Source of the DNA: Candidatus Arcticimaribacter forsetii
GTDB taxonomy: Bacteria > Bacteroidota > Bacteroidia > Flavobacteriales > Flavobacteriaceae
Assembly: GCF_910589745.1 (NCBI RefSeq)
Contig: NZ_OU342399.1
Coordinates: 1,116,001 to 1,180,000, forward strand
Reading direction: 5' to 3'
Length of the DNA stretch: 64,000 bases
Shown here: piece after piece, positions 54,847 through 62,702 of the stretch
Layout of the letters: the number at the start of each line of letters is the position of its first letter
Numbering within the stretch: the first letter of the stretch is position 1
Notes under the pieces: model-generated
The model's database searches: none
What the model was told of the DNA's origin: nothing
The model's input: only the letters and a program-made list of their open reading frames with translations
Made by a program: the position numbers and the translations under genes

Positions 54847-57014
54847 TTACTTTTTTTTGATGATTGAACTAAATCCAATGCTTCTAAACGAACCTGTGTA
54901 GTAAACATACCATAGTTAACAATAGCTTTTTCTTTCTCTATAGAATCTATGGTCCCAACTGCTTTTCCGTCAAAAAGTCGAACTTGATCTCCTACTTTGA
55001 AATTCACTTTGACTTTTACAGGAATAGGAGCTGCTTTTTTCTTTTTCTTTTTTTCTTTACGGATCGTTACCATAGCTTTGGTTGCTTCGGAATTAGCTTT
55101 CTCCTTAGCAGCTTTTTCCTTCTTTTTTTCAGAAGCACTTTTCTTTTTTCTTTTTGAATTTTCTGCCTCAACTAATCTAAGTAAATCTGCTATTAATGGG
55201 CGCTTTTTACCGTTCTCAAAATATCGATCAGCAACATCATTCATTTTATTTCCTAAAACAATCATTCGCTGGTTATGATCAAAAAGCTCTTGATATCCGA
55301 TTAATTTTTCTTTAATCTTTTTATTTAACAATTCCAATTTTTGATTTTCCTCGATAGCTTTACTTTCTTGCTTTCTCAACGAATCTCCAGTTTTAGTCAT
55401 CTGAGATCGTTCTTTTTGTAATTTAGCTATCGTTGCGTCAAAACGGACCTTTCCGCGCTCTATTTTCTTCTTAGCTCGGTTAATTAAACTAAAAGGGATT
55501 CCGTTTTTTTGAGCAACCTCAAATGTAAAAGAACTTCCTGCTTCCCCCATAATTAAATTAAAAACAGGTTCTAAGGTTCTGTTATCAAATTGCATATTCG
55601 CATTGGACATGAAGGGCAATTCATTTGCTAGTACTTTTAAATTTGAATAATGCGTTGTAATAATTCCATAAGCTTCTCTATTGTAAAATTCCTCTAAGAA
55701 AGCTTCTGCGAGAGCCCCGCCCAATTCAGGATCGGATCCAGTTCCAAATTCATCGATCAAAAACAATGTATTTTTATTACACTTTCTAATGAAATACTTC
55801 ATATTCTTGAGGCGATAAGAATAGGTGCTTAAATGATTTTCAATGGATTGATTATCCCCAATATCAGTAATAATCTGATCGAAAAAACAAACGGTACTTT
55901 GCTCATGTACAGGAATAAGCATTCCCGTTTGTAACATTAACTGAAGTAAACCCACAGTTTTAAGGGTTATACTTTTACCTCCAGCATTAGGACCAGATAT
56001 CACTATTATTCGATGATTTTCCGTTAGTGTAATATCTTGAGGAAATGTTTTTTTTCCCTCTTTTTTGTTAGATAAATAAAGTAAGGGGTGGTATGCATTT
56101 ATTATTGAAAGTTCTCGATTAGAATTAATCTTTGGGAGAATACTTTGTGTTAATTGCGCATATTTAGCACGTGCGTAATAACTATCAATTAAAATTAAAT
56201 ATTCTTGATACTGAATCAACAAAGATCTAAAGGGCTGCAAATACTGTGTTAATGCTAATAATATGCGTTTAATTTCATCGGTTTCCTCAAATTGTAAATT
56301 ATTAAGCTCTCGTGTGTGCTGAAGGGTTGTTTCGGGTTCAATATATACAATGCTACCCGTTTTGGAGCTACCCATAATTGCTCCTTTAACTTTACGGCGA
56401 TACATAGCTTTTACTGCAAGTACTCTTCTGTTCTCTACTACAGACTCTTTAATGTCATCTAGGTAATCAGCAGTGCTGTATTGACTTAAAGCTCGCTGAA
56501 AACTTTGGCCAATTTTAGATCGAACGGATTGAATTTTTTTTCTTATTTGAAACAACTCCGGGGAAGCATCATTACGAACTTCACCAAAACGATCAATAAC
56601 ATTATTAATTGAAATTATTAGTTCTTTAGTAATCTCAATATTAGTACCCTGCTCATATAGCTTCGGGTAATACTCTTTAAATTTTTTAAAAAATTTAAGC
56701 AAGACATTAACAATGTCTGAAGCTGCAGCAATTCGACGAAAGCCCTCTAATTCTAATACAGAATTTTCGATTTTAAGTAAATTAATTTCGGTGCTTAAGT
56801 CATCAAATCCATGGTTAGGAATTCTATTTTCATTGTCAAAGGATGCGGTAAATTCAGAAACAGACTCTAATTGTCTGATTAACTCTTCCTCATTTTCAAA
56901 TGGTGCTAAGGATAAGCATAGCTCTTTACCCATTGAAGTTATTGCCAATTCGGATAATTGTTGCAATACCGTTGTAAATTCTAAATCACTAAATGCTTTC
57001 TCAGGTATTTTCAT
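54843..57014 (-). CDS. mutS2: MutS2-family ATPase without a C-terminal Smr domain
   Basis: 723 residues from the ATG at 57014; the upstream TTG at 57029 belongs to the -7 box. The MutS ATPase core has Walker A SGPNAGGKSITLKTVG, LIDEFGTGSDPELGGALAEAF, and the TTHYSNLKVLA switch region. Bacterial MutS2 usually ends in a Smr nuclease domain near residues 700-780; this chain instead has a lysine-rich linker (about 622-670) and a short KOW-like end, so the Smr domain is absent. It may act on recombination intermediates or collided ribosomes, but the nuclease part is missing. Leads an operon with the DCC gene. Confidence 0.92.
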   Translation of the reverse strand: MKIPEKAFSDLEFTTVLQQLSELAITSMGKELCLSLAPFENEEELIRQLESVSEFTASFDNENRIPNHGFDDLSTEINLLKIENSVLELEGFRRIAAASDIVNVLLKFFKKFKEYYPKLYEQGTNIEITKELIISINNVIDRFGEVRNDASPELFQIRKKIQSVRSKIGQSFQRALSQYSTADYLDDIKESVVENRRVLAVKAMYRRKVKGAIMGSSKTGSIVYIEPETTLQHTRELNNLQFEETDEIKRILLALTQYLQPFRSLLIQYQEYLILIDSYYARAKYAQLTQSILPKINSNRELSIINAYHPLLYLSNKKEGKKTFPQDITLTENHRIIVISGPNAGGKSITLKTVGLLQLMLQTGMLIPVHEQSTVCFFDQIITDIGDNQSIENHLSTYSYRLKNMKYFIRKCNKNTLFLIDEFGTGSDPELGGALAEAFLEEFYNREAYGIITTHYSNLKVLANELPFMSNANMQFDNRTLEPVFNLIMGEAGSSFTFEVAQKNGIPFSLINRAKKKIERGKVRFDATIAKLQKERSQMTKTGDSLRKQESKAIEENQKLELLNKKIKEKLIGYQELFDHNQRMIVLGNKMNDVADRYFENGKKRPLIADLLRLVEAENSKRKKKSASEKKKEKAAKEKANSEATKAMVTIRKEKKKKKKAAPIPVKVKVNFKVGDQVRLFDGKAVGTIDSIEKEKAIVNYGMFTTQVRLEALDLVQSSKKSK

Positions 57015-57021
57015 ATTTTTG
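57014..57021 (+). promoter_or_regulatory. -7 box (TATTTTTG) for ung
   Basis: An exact TAnnTTTG match, 22 bases before the ung ATG at 57044. It starts on the last base of the mutS2 start codon and points towards the mutS2 -7 box at 57027-57034. Confidence 0.5.
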
Positions 57022-57026
57022 CCTAA

Positions 57027-57034
57027 CAAAAGTA
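57027..57034 (-). promoter_or_regulatory. -7 box (TACTTTTG) for mutS2
   Basis: An exact TAnnTTTG match on the minus strand, 12 bases before the mutS2 ATG. The two boxes face each other with 5 bases between them, so RNA polymerase cannot occupy both at once. Confidence 0.5.
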
Positions 57035-57043
57035 CGTAATTTC

Positions 57044-57709
57044 ATGCAAGAACTTATACCCAAGAGTTGGGAAAGTATCGTAAAAAAAATAACGGAACAA
57101 CCCTATTTTTCAAGTTTGGGTGCTTTTGTCAATTCAGAGTATCAAAACAACAGTTGCTACCCAGAGCGAAACAAAATATTTGAAGCACTCAAATTATGCA
57201 GTCCCAAAGACATTAAAGTAGTTATCCTAGGTCAGGATCCTTATCATGGAGCTGGGCAGGCAGAAGGTTTGTCTTTTTCTGTTCCTGATGGTCTTAAACA
57301 TCCTCCTTCATTGATTAACATTTTTAAAGAAATTCAAAACGATTTAAATGTAGCTTATCCATCCAGTGGAAATCTAAGACATTGGGCAAATCAAGGTGTA
57401 TTGCTTTTGAACGCTACATTAACCGTTCGAGCGGGAGAGGCAGGGAGTCACCAGAGAAAAGGATGGGAACAATTTACAGATGATTTAATTAAAGAAATAT
57501 CAAACACATCCGAGGGAATAGTTTTTATGCTTTGGGGTGGGTATGCTAAAAAAAAATCAAAACTAATTGATGGAGATAAACACTTGATTTTAAATGCAGG
57601 ACACCCTTCACCTTTAAGTGCTAATAGAGGATATTGGTTTGGGAATAAACATTTTAGTACATGTAATTCCTATTTGAATAGTAGAGGGGATAAGTCAATT
57701 GTGTGGTAA
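57044..57709 (+). CDS. ung: Uracil-DNA glycosylase
   Basis: 221 residues from the ATG at 57044. The enzyme removes uracil from DNA. The catalytic water-activating Asp sits in VVILGQDPYHGAGQAEGLSFSV, with LLNATLTVRAGEAGSHQRKGWEQF and the leucine loop region HPSPLSANRGYWFG with its His all present. It is divergent from mutS2, with which it shares a 29-base region and overlapping promoters. Family A UDG, near full length. Confidence 0.97.
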   Translation: MQELIPKSWESIVKKITEQPYFSSLGAFVNSEYQNNSCYPERNKIFEALKLCSPKDIKVVILGQDPYHGAGQAEGLSFSVPDGLKHPPSLINIFKEIQNDLNVAYPSSGNLRHWANQGVLLLNATLTVRAGEAGSHQRKGWEQFTDDLIKEISNTSEGIVFMLWGGYAKKKSKLIDGDKHLILNAGHPSPLSANRGYWFGNKHFSTCNSYLNSRGDKSIVW

Positions 57710-57716
57710 AAAAATA

Positions 57717-58058
57717 TTATCCACCGATTCGTTTCACTTCATGCCCCATATCAATGAGAATATTCATGAGCTGAACGCGATAATTCCCTTGGATAATAAT
57801 CTCACCATTTTTAATACTTCCTCCAACACCCACTGCTTTTTTGAGAGTTTTACCTAACTTTTTTAAGTCAGCATCATTGCCTTCAAAACCTTTAATTACG
57901 GTTACGGTTTTACCCGCACGACCTTTATTACTAAAGTGAGCTTCAAGATTTTGTTTCTCGAATGGAATTTCTTCAATCTCATTTGGCTCAGGATCTGGAG
58001 CTAGATTATCGAACTTCATTTTAGCTAAATCAGCTAGACTCGTTAATTTCTTTGGCAT
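57717..58058 (-). CDS. Translation initiation factor SUI1/YciH-like protein
   Basis: 113 residues. The C-terminal 75 residues are the SUI1 domain: GRAGKTVTVIKGFEG, DLKKLGKTLKKAVGVGGSIKNGEIIIQGN and the closing GHEVKRIGG. The N-terminal 38 residues are acidic and poorly ordered. Bacterial SUI1 proteins resemble eIF1 and may check start-codon choice, but their role is not settled. It converges with ung, 7 bases apart, and is divergent from the DinB-like gene. Confidence 0.9.
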   Translation of the reverse strand: MPKKLTSLADLAKMKFDNLAPDPEPNEIEEIPFEKQNLEAHFSNKGRAGKTVTVIKGFEGNDADLKKLGKTLKKAVGVGGSIKNGEIIIQGNYRVQLMNILIDMGHEVKRIGG

Positions 58059-58077
58059 CTTAAAAGATTTATTACTG

Positions 58078-58094
58078 CTAAAATACTATTTTAG
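58078..58094. repeat. Palindrome CTAAAATA-C-TATTTTAG between divergent genes
   Basis: Perfect 8-bp arms around a single C. Each arm, read outward, is TATTTTAG, one mismatch from the TAnnTTTG -7 box, and the two lie between the divergent SUI1 and DinB-like genes, 20 bases from either start. It may be a pair of weak divergent promoters or an operator. Confidence 0.4.
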
Positions 58095-58113
58095 ATGAAT
58101 AAAATAACAATAA

Positions 58114-58695
58114 ATGAAGTACCTTCTATTTGTTTTCCTTTTAATAAATACACCAATCATGGCACAAGATAAACTTCCTTTTGAATCCATTCCAGAGGCT
58201 TCTGATTCTTATGACTCTGGGAATATAATTGTACGAATGATTGAAGGGCTTGGCTATCGTTATTACTGGGCTACAAAAGGGCTTACAACTACAGATTTAG
58301 ACTACAAACCCTCAAGTAGTGGAAGTTCTACTCAGGAAACTTTACAACACATCCATGGTCTAGCAGAAGTTATCCTGAATGTTTCTGTAAACAAGGTTAG
58401 CTTTAGACCAATCGAAAATCAACCTAAAGGGTTATTTGAATTGAGATCAGAAACTCTAAATAGTTTAAAACAAGCTACTTTGAATTTTAAAAATAAAACA
58501 CCTGAACAGCTTTCTGAACTGAACGTAATTTTTGAAAGAGGAGGGAAGCAGTCTCATTTTCCATTATGGAACTTAATAAACGGTCCCTTATCTGATGCTA
58601 TCTACCATACAGGACAAGTCGTAAGTTTTCGTCGGTCTGCAGGGAATCCAATCCAAAAAGGAGTTAATGTTTTTATGGGTAAAACAAAAGAATAA
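58114..58695 (+). CDS. Secreted DinB-like four-helix protein
   Basis: 193 residues. A signal peptide (1-18, cut at IMAQ/D) precedes a DinB/DUF664-like four-helix bundle with the metal-site pattern QHIHGLAEVIL (His in helix 2) and DAIYHTGQVVSFRR (His in helix 4). DinB-fold proteins are often thiol transferases (bacillithiol-type) or of unknown role; being exported makes this one unusual. Its stop overlaps the start of the methyltransferase gene (TAATG), so they are coupled. Confidence 0.85.
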   Translation: MKYLLFVFLLINTPIMAQDKLPFESIPEASDSYDSGNIIVRMIEGLGYRYYWATKGLTTTDLDYKPSSSGSSTQETLQHIHGLAEVILNVSVNKVSFRPIENQPKGLFELRSETLNSLKQATLNFKNKTPEQLSELNVIFERGGKQSHFPLWNLINGPLSDAIYHTGQVVSFRRSAGNPIQKGVNVFMGKTKE

Positions 58696-59219
58696 TGGAA
58701 ATCTCAAAACCACACCTACGCCGATATAAAAAGACTTTAGATTTTTTAGAAAAGCATCTAGATCAAAGTTCTAGTTTATTGGACTTAGGGACTGAAAACC
58801 CATTTACTCCTTTTTTAAAAAAGGCAGGTTATGAAGTTACAAATACCCAAGGTGAAAATTTAGATGATGATTTTAAGAAATTCGCTAACGCAAATGCTGA
58901 TTGTGTAACTGCATTTGAAATCTTTGAGCATCTTTTAGCTCCTTACAATATTTTAAAAGAACTTAAGTCAAATAAGTTAGTAGCTTCTGTACCATTAAAA
59001 TTATGGTTTGCAGAAGCTTATTGGAATGAAGCTGATGATTGGGACAAGCATTACCACGAGTTTGAACAAAAACAATTCGACTTTTTACTTCAAAAAACAG
59101 GGTGGAAGGTAGTAGATTTTGAATTATGGACTTCCCCAGACACAAGTAAAATAGGAATTCGTCCCTTACTCAGGTATTTTACACCCAGATACTATATTGT
59201 TTATTGCGAACGAGTTTAG
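58695..59219 (+). CDS. SAM-dependent methyltransferase-like protein
   Basis: 174 residues. SLLDLGTENPFTPFL and ADCVTAFEIFEHLLAPYNILKEL match motif I and the later part of class I methyltransferases of the Methyltransf_11 kind. Motif I lacks the usual GxGxG, and the fold is shorter than usual. It may modify a small molecule; the substrate is unknown. One base overlap with the DinB-like gene shows coupled translation; it converges with a small membrane-protein gene. Confidence 0.75.
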   Translation: MEISKPHLRRYKKTLDFLEKHLDQSSSLLDLGTENPFTPFLKKAGYEVTNTQGENLDDDFKKFANANADCVTAFEIFEHLLAPYNILKELKSNKLVASVPLKLWFAEAYWNEADDWDKHYHEFEQKQFDFLLQKTGWKVVDFELWTSPDTSKIGIRPLLRYFTPRYYIVYCERV

Positions 59220-59323
59220 TACTCTCGATCTTCAAAATTTTCTTTCTTTTTATCTATTATTCTCTTCACAATGAGATAAATAAAAAGGGTTCCAATAAGA
59301 ATAATAATAGCCATTTCCATCAT
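59216..59323 (-). CDS. 35-residue single-pass membrane microprotein
   Basis: The ATG at 59323 overlaps the TGA of the YbjQ gene upstream (ATGA), a classic translational coupling arrangement. The protein begins MMEMAIIILIGTLFIYLIV, a single membrane helix, and ends with a charged tail KRIIDKKKENFEDREY. Its stop overlaps the end of the methyltransferase gene. Nothing else explains the space between the two genes. It is a predicted inner-membrane peptide; function unknown. The second ATG at 59320 is an alternative start. Confidence 0.6.
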   Translation of the reverse strand: MMEMAIIILIGTLFIYLIVKRIIDKKKENFEDREY

Positions 59324-59634
59324 CTAACGGTTACTGCAGTTCCATAAGCTAGCATTTCCGAACATCCCTGCATCACCATAGTAGTTGTAAACCTGACATT
59401 TACTACAGCATTGGCTCCCAAGCGTTTTGCATCCTCTTCTAAGGGTTGTAAAGCTTGTTCCCGAGCGTCTGCTTGTAATTTTGTGTACTCGGAGATTTCT
59501 CCTCCAACAATGTTTTTAAGACCTGCAAAAATATCTCGCCCTACATTTCTGGCTCTAACTGTATTTCCACGAGCAATTCCGTGCACTTCTGTAATTTCTT
59601 TATTGGGTATTGAGGGAGTATTTAAAATGAGCAT
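59320..59634 (-). CDS. YbjQ family (UPF0145) protein
   Basis: 104 residues, the usual length. TEVHGIARGNTVRARNVGRDIFAGLKNIVGGE, EYTKLQADAREQAL and GANAVVNVRF, with a late SEMLAYGTAVTV, are the family pattern. The family is annotated as a putative heavy-metal-binding protein and forms pentameric rings, but its function is unproven. It follows the desaturase gene by 42 bases and overlaps the microprotein gene by 4 bases. Confidence 0.9.
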   Translation of the reverse strand: MLILNTPSIPNKEITEVHGIARGNTVRARNVGRDIFAGLKNIVGGEISEYTKLQADAREQALQPLEEDAKRLGANAVVNVRFTTTMVMQGCSEMLAYGTAVTVR

Positions 59635-59676
59635 AATTTATAACGTTAAAGAGTTAAAATTAAAAGTAATAATTGG

Positions 59677-60663
59677 TTATAATTGAGCAGGTAACATCCA
59701 TTTAAAATCAAACTTTGTTTTTGGAATTACAATTCGCTCTGTAATTCGATACATTCTGTCGGGTAGATTCATTAAATAATCTCTCGCTTTCTCTGCTTCT
59801 GGGGTTAGATTAGTAAACTTATCAATTTCCCATATGGTATTTAACTTCTTGAGAATATCGACATAATCGAAACCGGTATAAACACCTACTCTCTGGGCAA
59901 CCGTTGAGAAATCATCAAAAAGTCCACCTTTTGATCCAAATGAGTCTCTTAAATGCATTGCTGGCATGATTATTTTGTGCTGCATCATATGTTGAAATGC
60001 TAACATCATTTCGGATGGATCTATTTTAAAAATTTCTTTTACAAATTTAGAGTAAGCCTGATGATGTCTCATTTCATCTCCAGCTATGATTCTTGACATT
60101 TTTGCTAGGGCTTTATGTCCTTTCTCTCGTGCAATTTTAGCAACATTGTTATGCGAAATATAAGTCGCTAATTCTTGAAAACTAGTATAAATAAAACTTT
60201 TATAAGGATCAGAAGATGTTCCAAGGTCAAACCCATCTGTTATTAAATGTTGGGTAGAGATTTCTACCTCACGCATGTTTACTCGTCCAGATAGATATAA
60301 ATATTTATTTAAAACGTCTCCATGTCTATTCTCTTCTGCGGTCCAAGCTCTAACCCATTTTGCCCAACCATTATCTGGATTTTGATGGATTCCATCGATA
60401 TCCATTAACCAAGATTCATAGGTAGGCAAAGCTTCTTCCGTAATCGTATCGCCAACCAAGACCACCCAAAAATCATCGTGTAAATCTTTAGAAAGTTCTC
60501 GAATCTCTTCTACTTCACTAATAAAACTATCTTTTTGAGAATTGGGTAAAAAATCGGTTGGTTGCCAGATTTTTTCTGCTGTAATTAAAAACTTATCTAC
60601 AAAAGAATCAATTTCTTTTTCTAGCGTTAACATTACTTCTTTTCTAATGTTCTTAATGGACAT
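59677..60663 (-). CDS. Acyl-ACP desaturase (plant-type, di-iron)
   Basis: 328 residues. The di-iron site is visible as E77 region, EENRHGD with E111 and H114, E164, and DEMRHH with E197 and H200, the spacing of soluble stearoyl-ACP desaturases. It puts a double bond into a fatty acid bound to ACP, which keeps membranes fluid; soluble plant-type enzymes occur in several Bacteroidota and Actinobacteria. It sits in a leftward operon with YbjQ (42 bases) and the amidohydrolase (36 bases). Confidence 0.93.
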   Translation of the reverse strand: MSIKNIRKEVMLTLEKEIDSFVDKFLITAEKIWQPTDFLPNSQKDSFISEVEEIRELSKDLHDDFWVVLVGDTITEEALPTYESWLMDIDGIHQNPDNGWAKWVRAWTAEENRHGDVLNKYLYLSGRVNMREVEISTQHLITDGFDLGTSSDPYKSFIYTSFQELATYISHNNVAKIAREKGHKALAKMSRIIAGDEMRHHQAYSKFVKEIFKIDPSEMMLAFQHMMQHKIIMPAMHLRDSFGSKGGLFDDFSTVAQRVGVYTGFDYVDILKKLNTIWEIDKFTNLTPEAEKARDYLMNLPDRMYRITERIVIPKTKFDFKWMLPAQL

Positions 60664-60699
60664 ATTTTTTAAATTTACAGACTGTTTAAATTATTTTAT

Positions 60700-61827
60700 T
60701 TACTCTTCTAAAAACAGGGATTCATCTATAGAAGGAAATATTTTTAGTGCATTTTTATAATATAATTTTTTGAGAATTGAATCCGGGAGAGCAAGTCCAT
60801 ACATTTTCCAATGTGCATGTCTTTTTCGGTAATAATCAAAATACTCATCTCCAGTTTCTAATACTCTGAAGTAGGTATAATATTCAGAAACTTTATAACT
60901 GTCTTTTCCAAATAAAATACGATCCTGATAATCAGACATAAACTTATGAGCTCTTTTGGGCTGTCTTCCCAATTCTGCTAATACAGCTCCAATTTCTGTT
61001 ACAACGTTAGGAAAGGTGTCTAAATGAGCACCTAAACGATCTAAATCATTACCCATCCAACCCAAATGAGCATTTATAAAGGTAGTATTTGAATTTTTTC
61101 TGAATACATCATGTTGTTCAGATAAAATAGACTCAAAAGAAGGAACTTTTGCAGGGTCTCGGTATCTACCCGGTTTTTGTTTTAATTCTAACCAGCGTTC
61201 ATTATATTTATCTTTAGGTTTCCAAAAAGAAGCCGGTTCAGCAGAATGTATTAAAACTGGAAATCCTAGACGACCACATTCAGCCCAAATGGGATCTAAT
61301 CTCGGATCGTTTACCGCAATTCTATTTCCCATAGAGTCGGTATCGGTAAGTCCTAAACCTTTATAAACTTTTAGGCCAATGGCTCCAGATTGTTTTGCGT
61401 TTCTTAGGATTTTTAAATTATTTTCTAAAAATTCAGGATCATCAATTTGCTCCCAATCAAGGTTCACAAACAATCCAAATCGGGTAGGAGCGTTTTCTTG
61501 AATATTCTGTAATGATTTCGACAAATAAAGACCTCTAAACCCACTTAAATTAACCATAAACGCCATATTTATGGAATCCATTTCTGCAGTTAACTTAGAT
61601 AAATCTTTAACAGGCATATCAAATTGATGATTATGAACATCAATAAAAGGAAATTTTGCTTTAGTTACCTTATTCTCTGGCACTATAAGAGTTGATTTAG
61701 GACTGTAAACCTCCATATCCATTAGGTTGTTACGGTATTGAATTTTACCAATAACATAGTAAGTAGTACCTCCAACAACTCCAATAAAAAAGAGTGTTTT
61801 TAATAAGTTTTTAAAAGTGAAAATCAT
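60700..61827 (-). CDS. Membrane-anchored amidohydrolase (amidohydrolase_2 family)
   Basis: 375 residues. An N-terminal membrane segment (6-25) leads to a TIM-barrel domain beginning FIDVHNHQFDMPV with the HxH metal pair. ALIGLKVYKGLGL-like strand 4 (GAIGLKVYKG), LIHSAEPASFW, FINAHLGWMGNDLDRL and LFGKDSY mark the later strands and the metal ligands. The substrate is unknown. Its start overlaps the stop of the DUF2911 gene by one base (TAATG-type), so they are coupled. Confidence 0.85.
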   Translation of the reverse strand: MIFTFKNLLKTLFFIGVVGGTTYYVIGKIQYRNNLMDMEVYSPKSTLIVPENKVTKAKFPFIDVHNHQFDMPVKDLSKLTAEMDSINMAFMVNLSGFRGLYLSKSLQNIQENAPTRFGLFVNLDWEQIDDPEFLENNLKILRNAKQSGAIGLKVYKGLGLTDTDSMGNRIAVNDPRLDPIWAECGRLGFPVLIHSAEPASFWKPKDKYNERWLELKQKPGRYRDPAKVPSFESILSEQHDVFRKNSNTTFINAHLGWMGNDLDRLGAHLDTFPNVVTEIGAVLAELGRQPKRAHKFMSDYQDRILFGKDSYKVSEYYTYFRVLETGDEYFDYYRKRHAHWKMYGLALPDSILKKLYYKNALKIFPSIDESLFLEE

Positions 61828-62366
61828 TAGTTAATCGGTAAAGAAACTGAAGTAGTATCCCATCTAAAACGTAGGGATAAGCTCAATTCACCTTCTATAA
61901 AGTCTATAGTAAACTGTTCTACAGGAGACATTAATTGAGCCGATGCAATGTTAACACTCATAATATCTTTTTCATAATCAGGTTCCGAATATCCAAAACT
62001 ACCGAATTCAGAATTTAAAGTAATAACCCAATGATCTTCCTCAGGAACTGCATAGACTCTATATTTTCCAGCGGGTAGTGGACGACCTGCAAAACTGACT
62101 TCCTTATTTGTTTCAAATGTTGTAGCGAAATTCGCTCCTAAACGCCAGTATTTTCCATAAGGAACCAATGCACCGTCTGCAGCTGTACCAAAAATTAGAC
62201 GATCTTTTTTATACGGTCTGCTATAATCTACCGATAGTACCAGGTCATCTTTTTCGTAGGCAGCAGAATCAAATGGACTTTTGGGATTTATAAAAGTCCC
62301 GTATACTAAATATCCTGCGATAACCAGAATAATTGCTAAAACACTAATAACTATTTTTTTTATCAT
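61827..62366 (-). CDS. DUF2911 domain protein with N-terminal membrane anchor
   Basis: 179 residues. One membrane helix (about 4-23) precedes a periplasmic beta-sandwich of the DUF2911 family: SVDYSRPYKKDRLIFG, VPYGKYWRLGANFATTFETNKEV, LPAGKYRVYAVPEEDHWVITLN. The family is common in Bacteroidota; its function is unknown. It opens a leftward operon with the amidohydrolase, desaturase, YbjQ and microprotein. A TATATTTG box lies 22 bases upstream. Confidence 0.9.
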   Translation of the reverse strand: MIKKIVISVLAIILVIAGYLVYGTFINPKSPFDSAAYEKDDLVLSVDYSRPYKKDRLIFGTAADGALVPYGKYWRLGANFATTFETNKEVSFAGRPLPAGKYRVYAVPEEDHWVITLNSEFGSFGYSEPDYEKDIMSVNIASAQLMSPVEQFTIDFIEGELSLSLRFRWDTTSVSLPIN

Positions 62367-62702
62367 CTTTTTGTTTTTTGGTTATTTCAAATATATAAAT
62401 TAAGATCAGAGGAGAAGTATGTTTAATTCTAAAATATTTATTTTACATAATATTAATTATAGATAAAATGAATTAGTCTTAAAACTTACATATCAGAATC
62501 TTACATTTTAATAATGATTTCTTTGAATAAAATTTTTAAAATAATGTTCTCAAAATCATAACATAGAATCTATTACAGGAACATTAAAAAATAAAAACTA
62601 AAATGAATGACAAATTAAGGTCAAGAAAAAAATAAAGAAAATATTGATGGTTCTCTTGAGTATTGGTTAATTTTAAAAAGAGTTGATTAATTCAAGTTAT
62701 CT
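62367..62702. other. 336-base AT-rich non-coding stretch
   Basis: It separates the divergent DUF2911 operon and the TIM-barrel gene. Apart from the -7 box at 62388-62395 I see no gene, RNA, hairpin or repeat; it is a long run of A and T, most likely just promoter and spacer. No promoter for the rightward gene could be pinned down. Confidence 0.5.
62388..62395 (-). promoter_or_regulatory. -7 box (TATATTTG) for the DUF2911 operon
   Basis: An exact TAnnTTTG match on the minus strand, 21 bases before the ATG at 62366. No -33 TTG is visible upstream. Confidence 0.45.

Noticed and set aside
54997-55278. Plus-strand frame with long phenylalanine runs inside mutS2
   Set aside because: It is the complement of the lysine-rich linker of MutS2 and not a gene.
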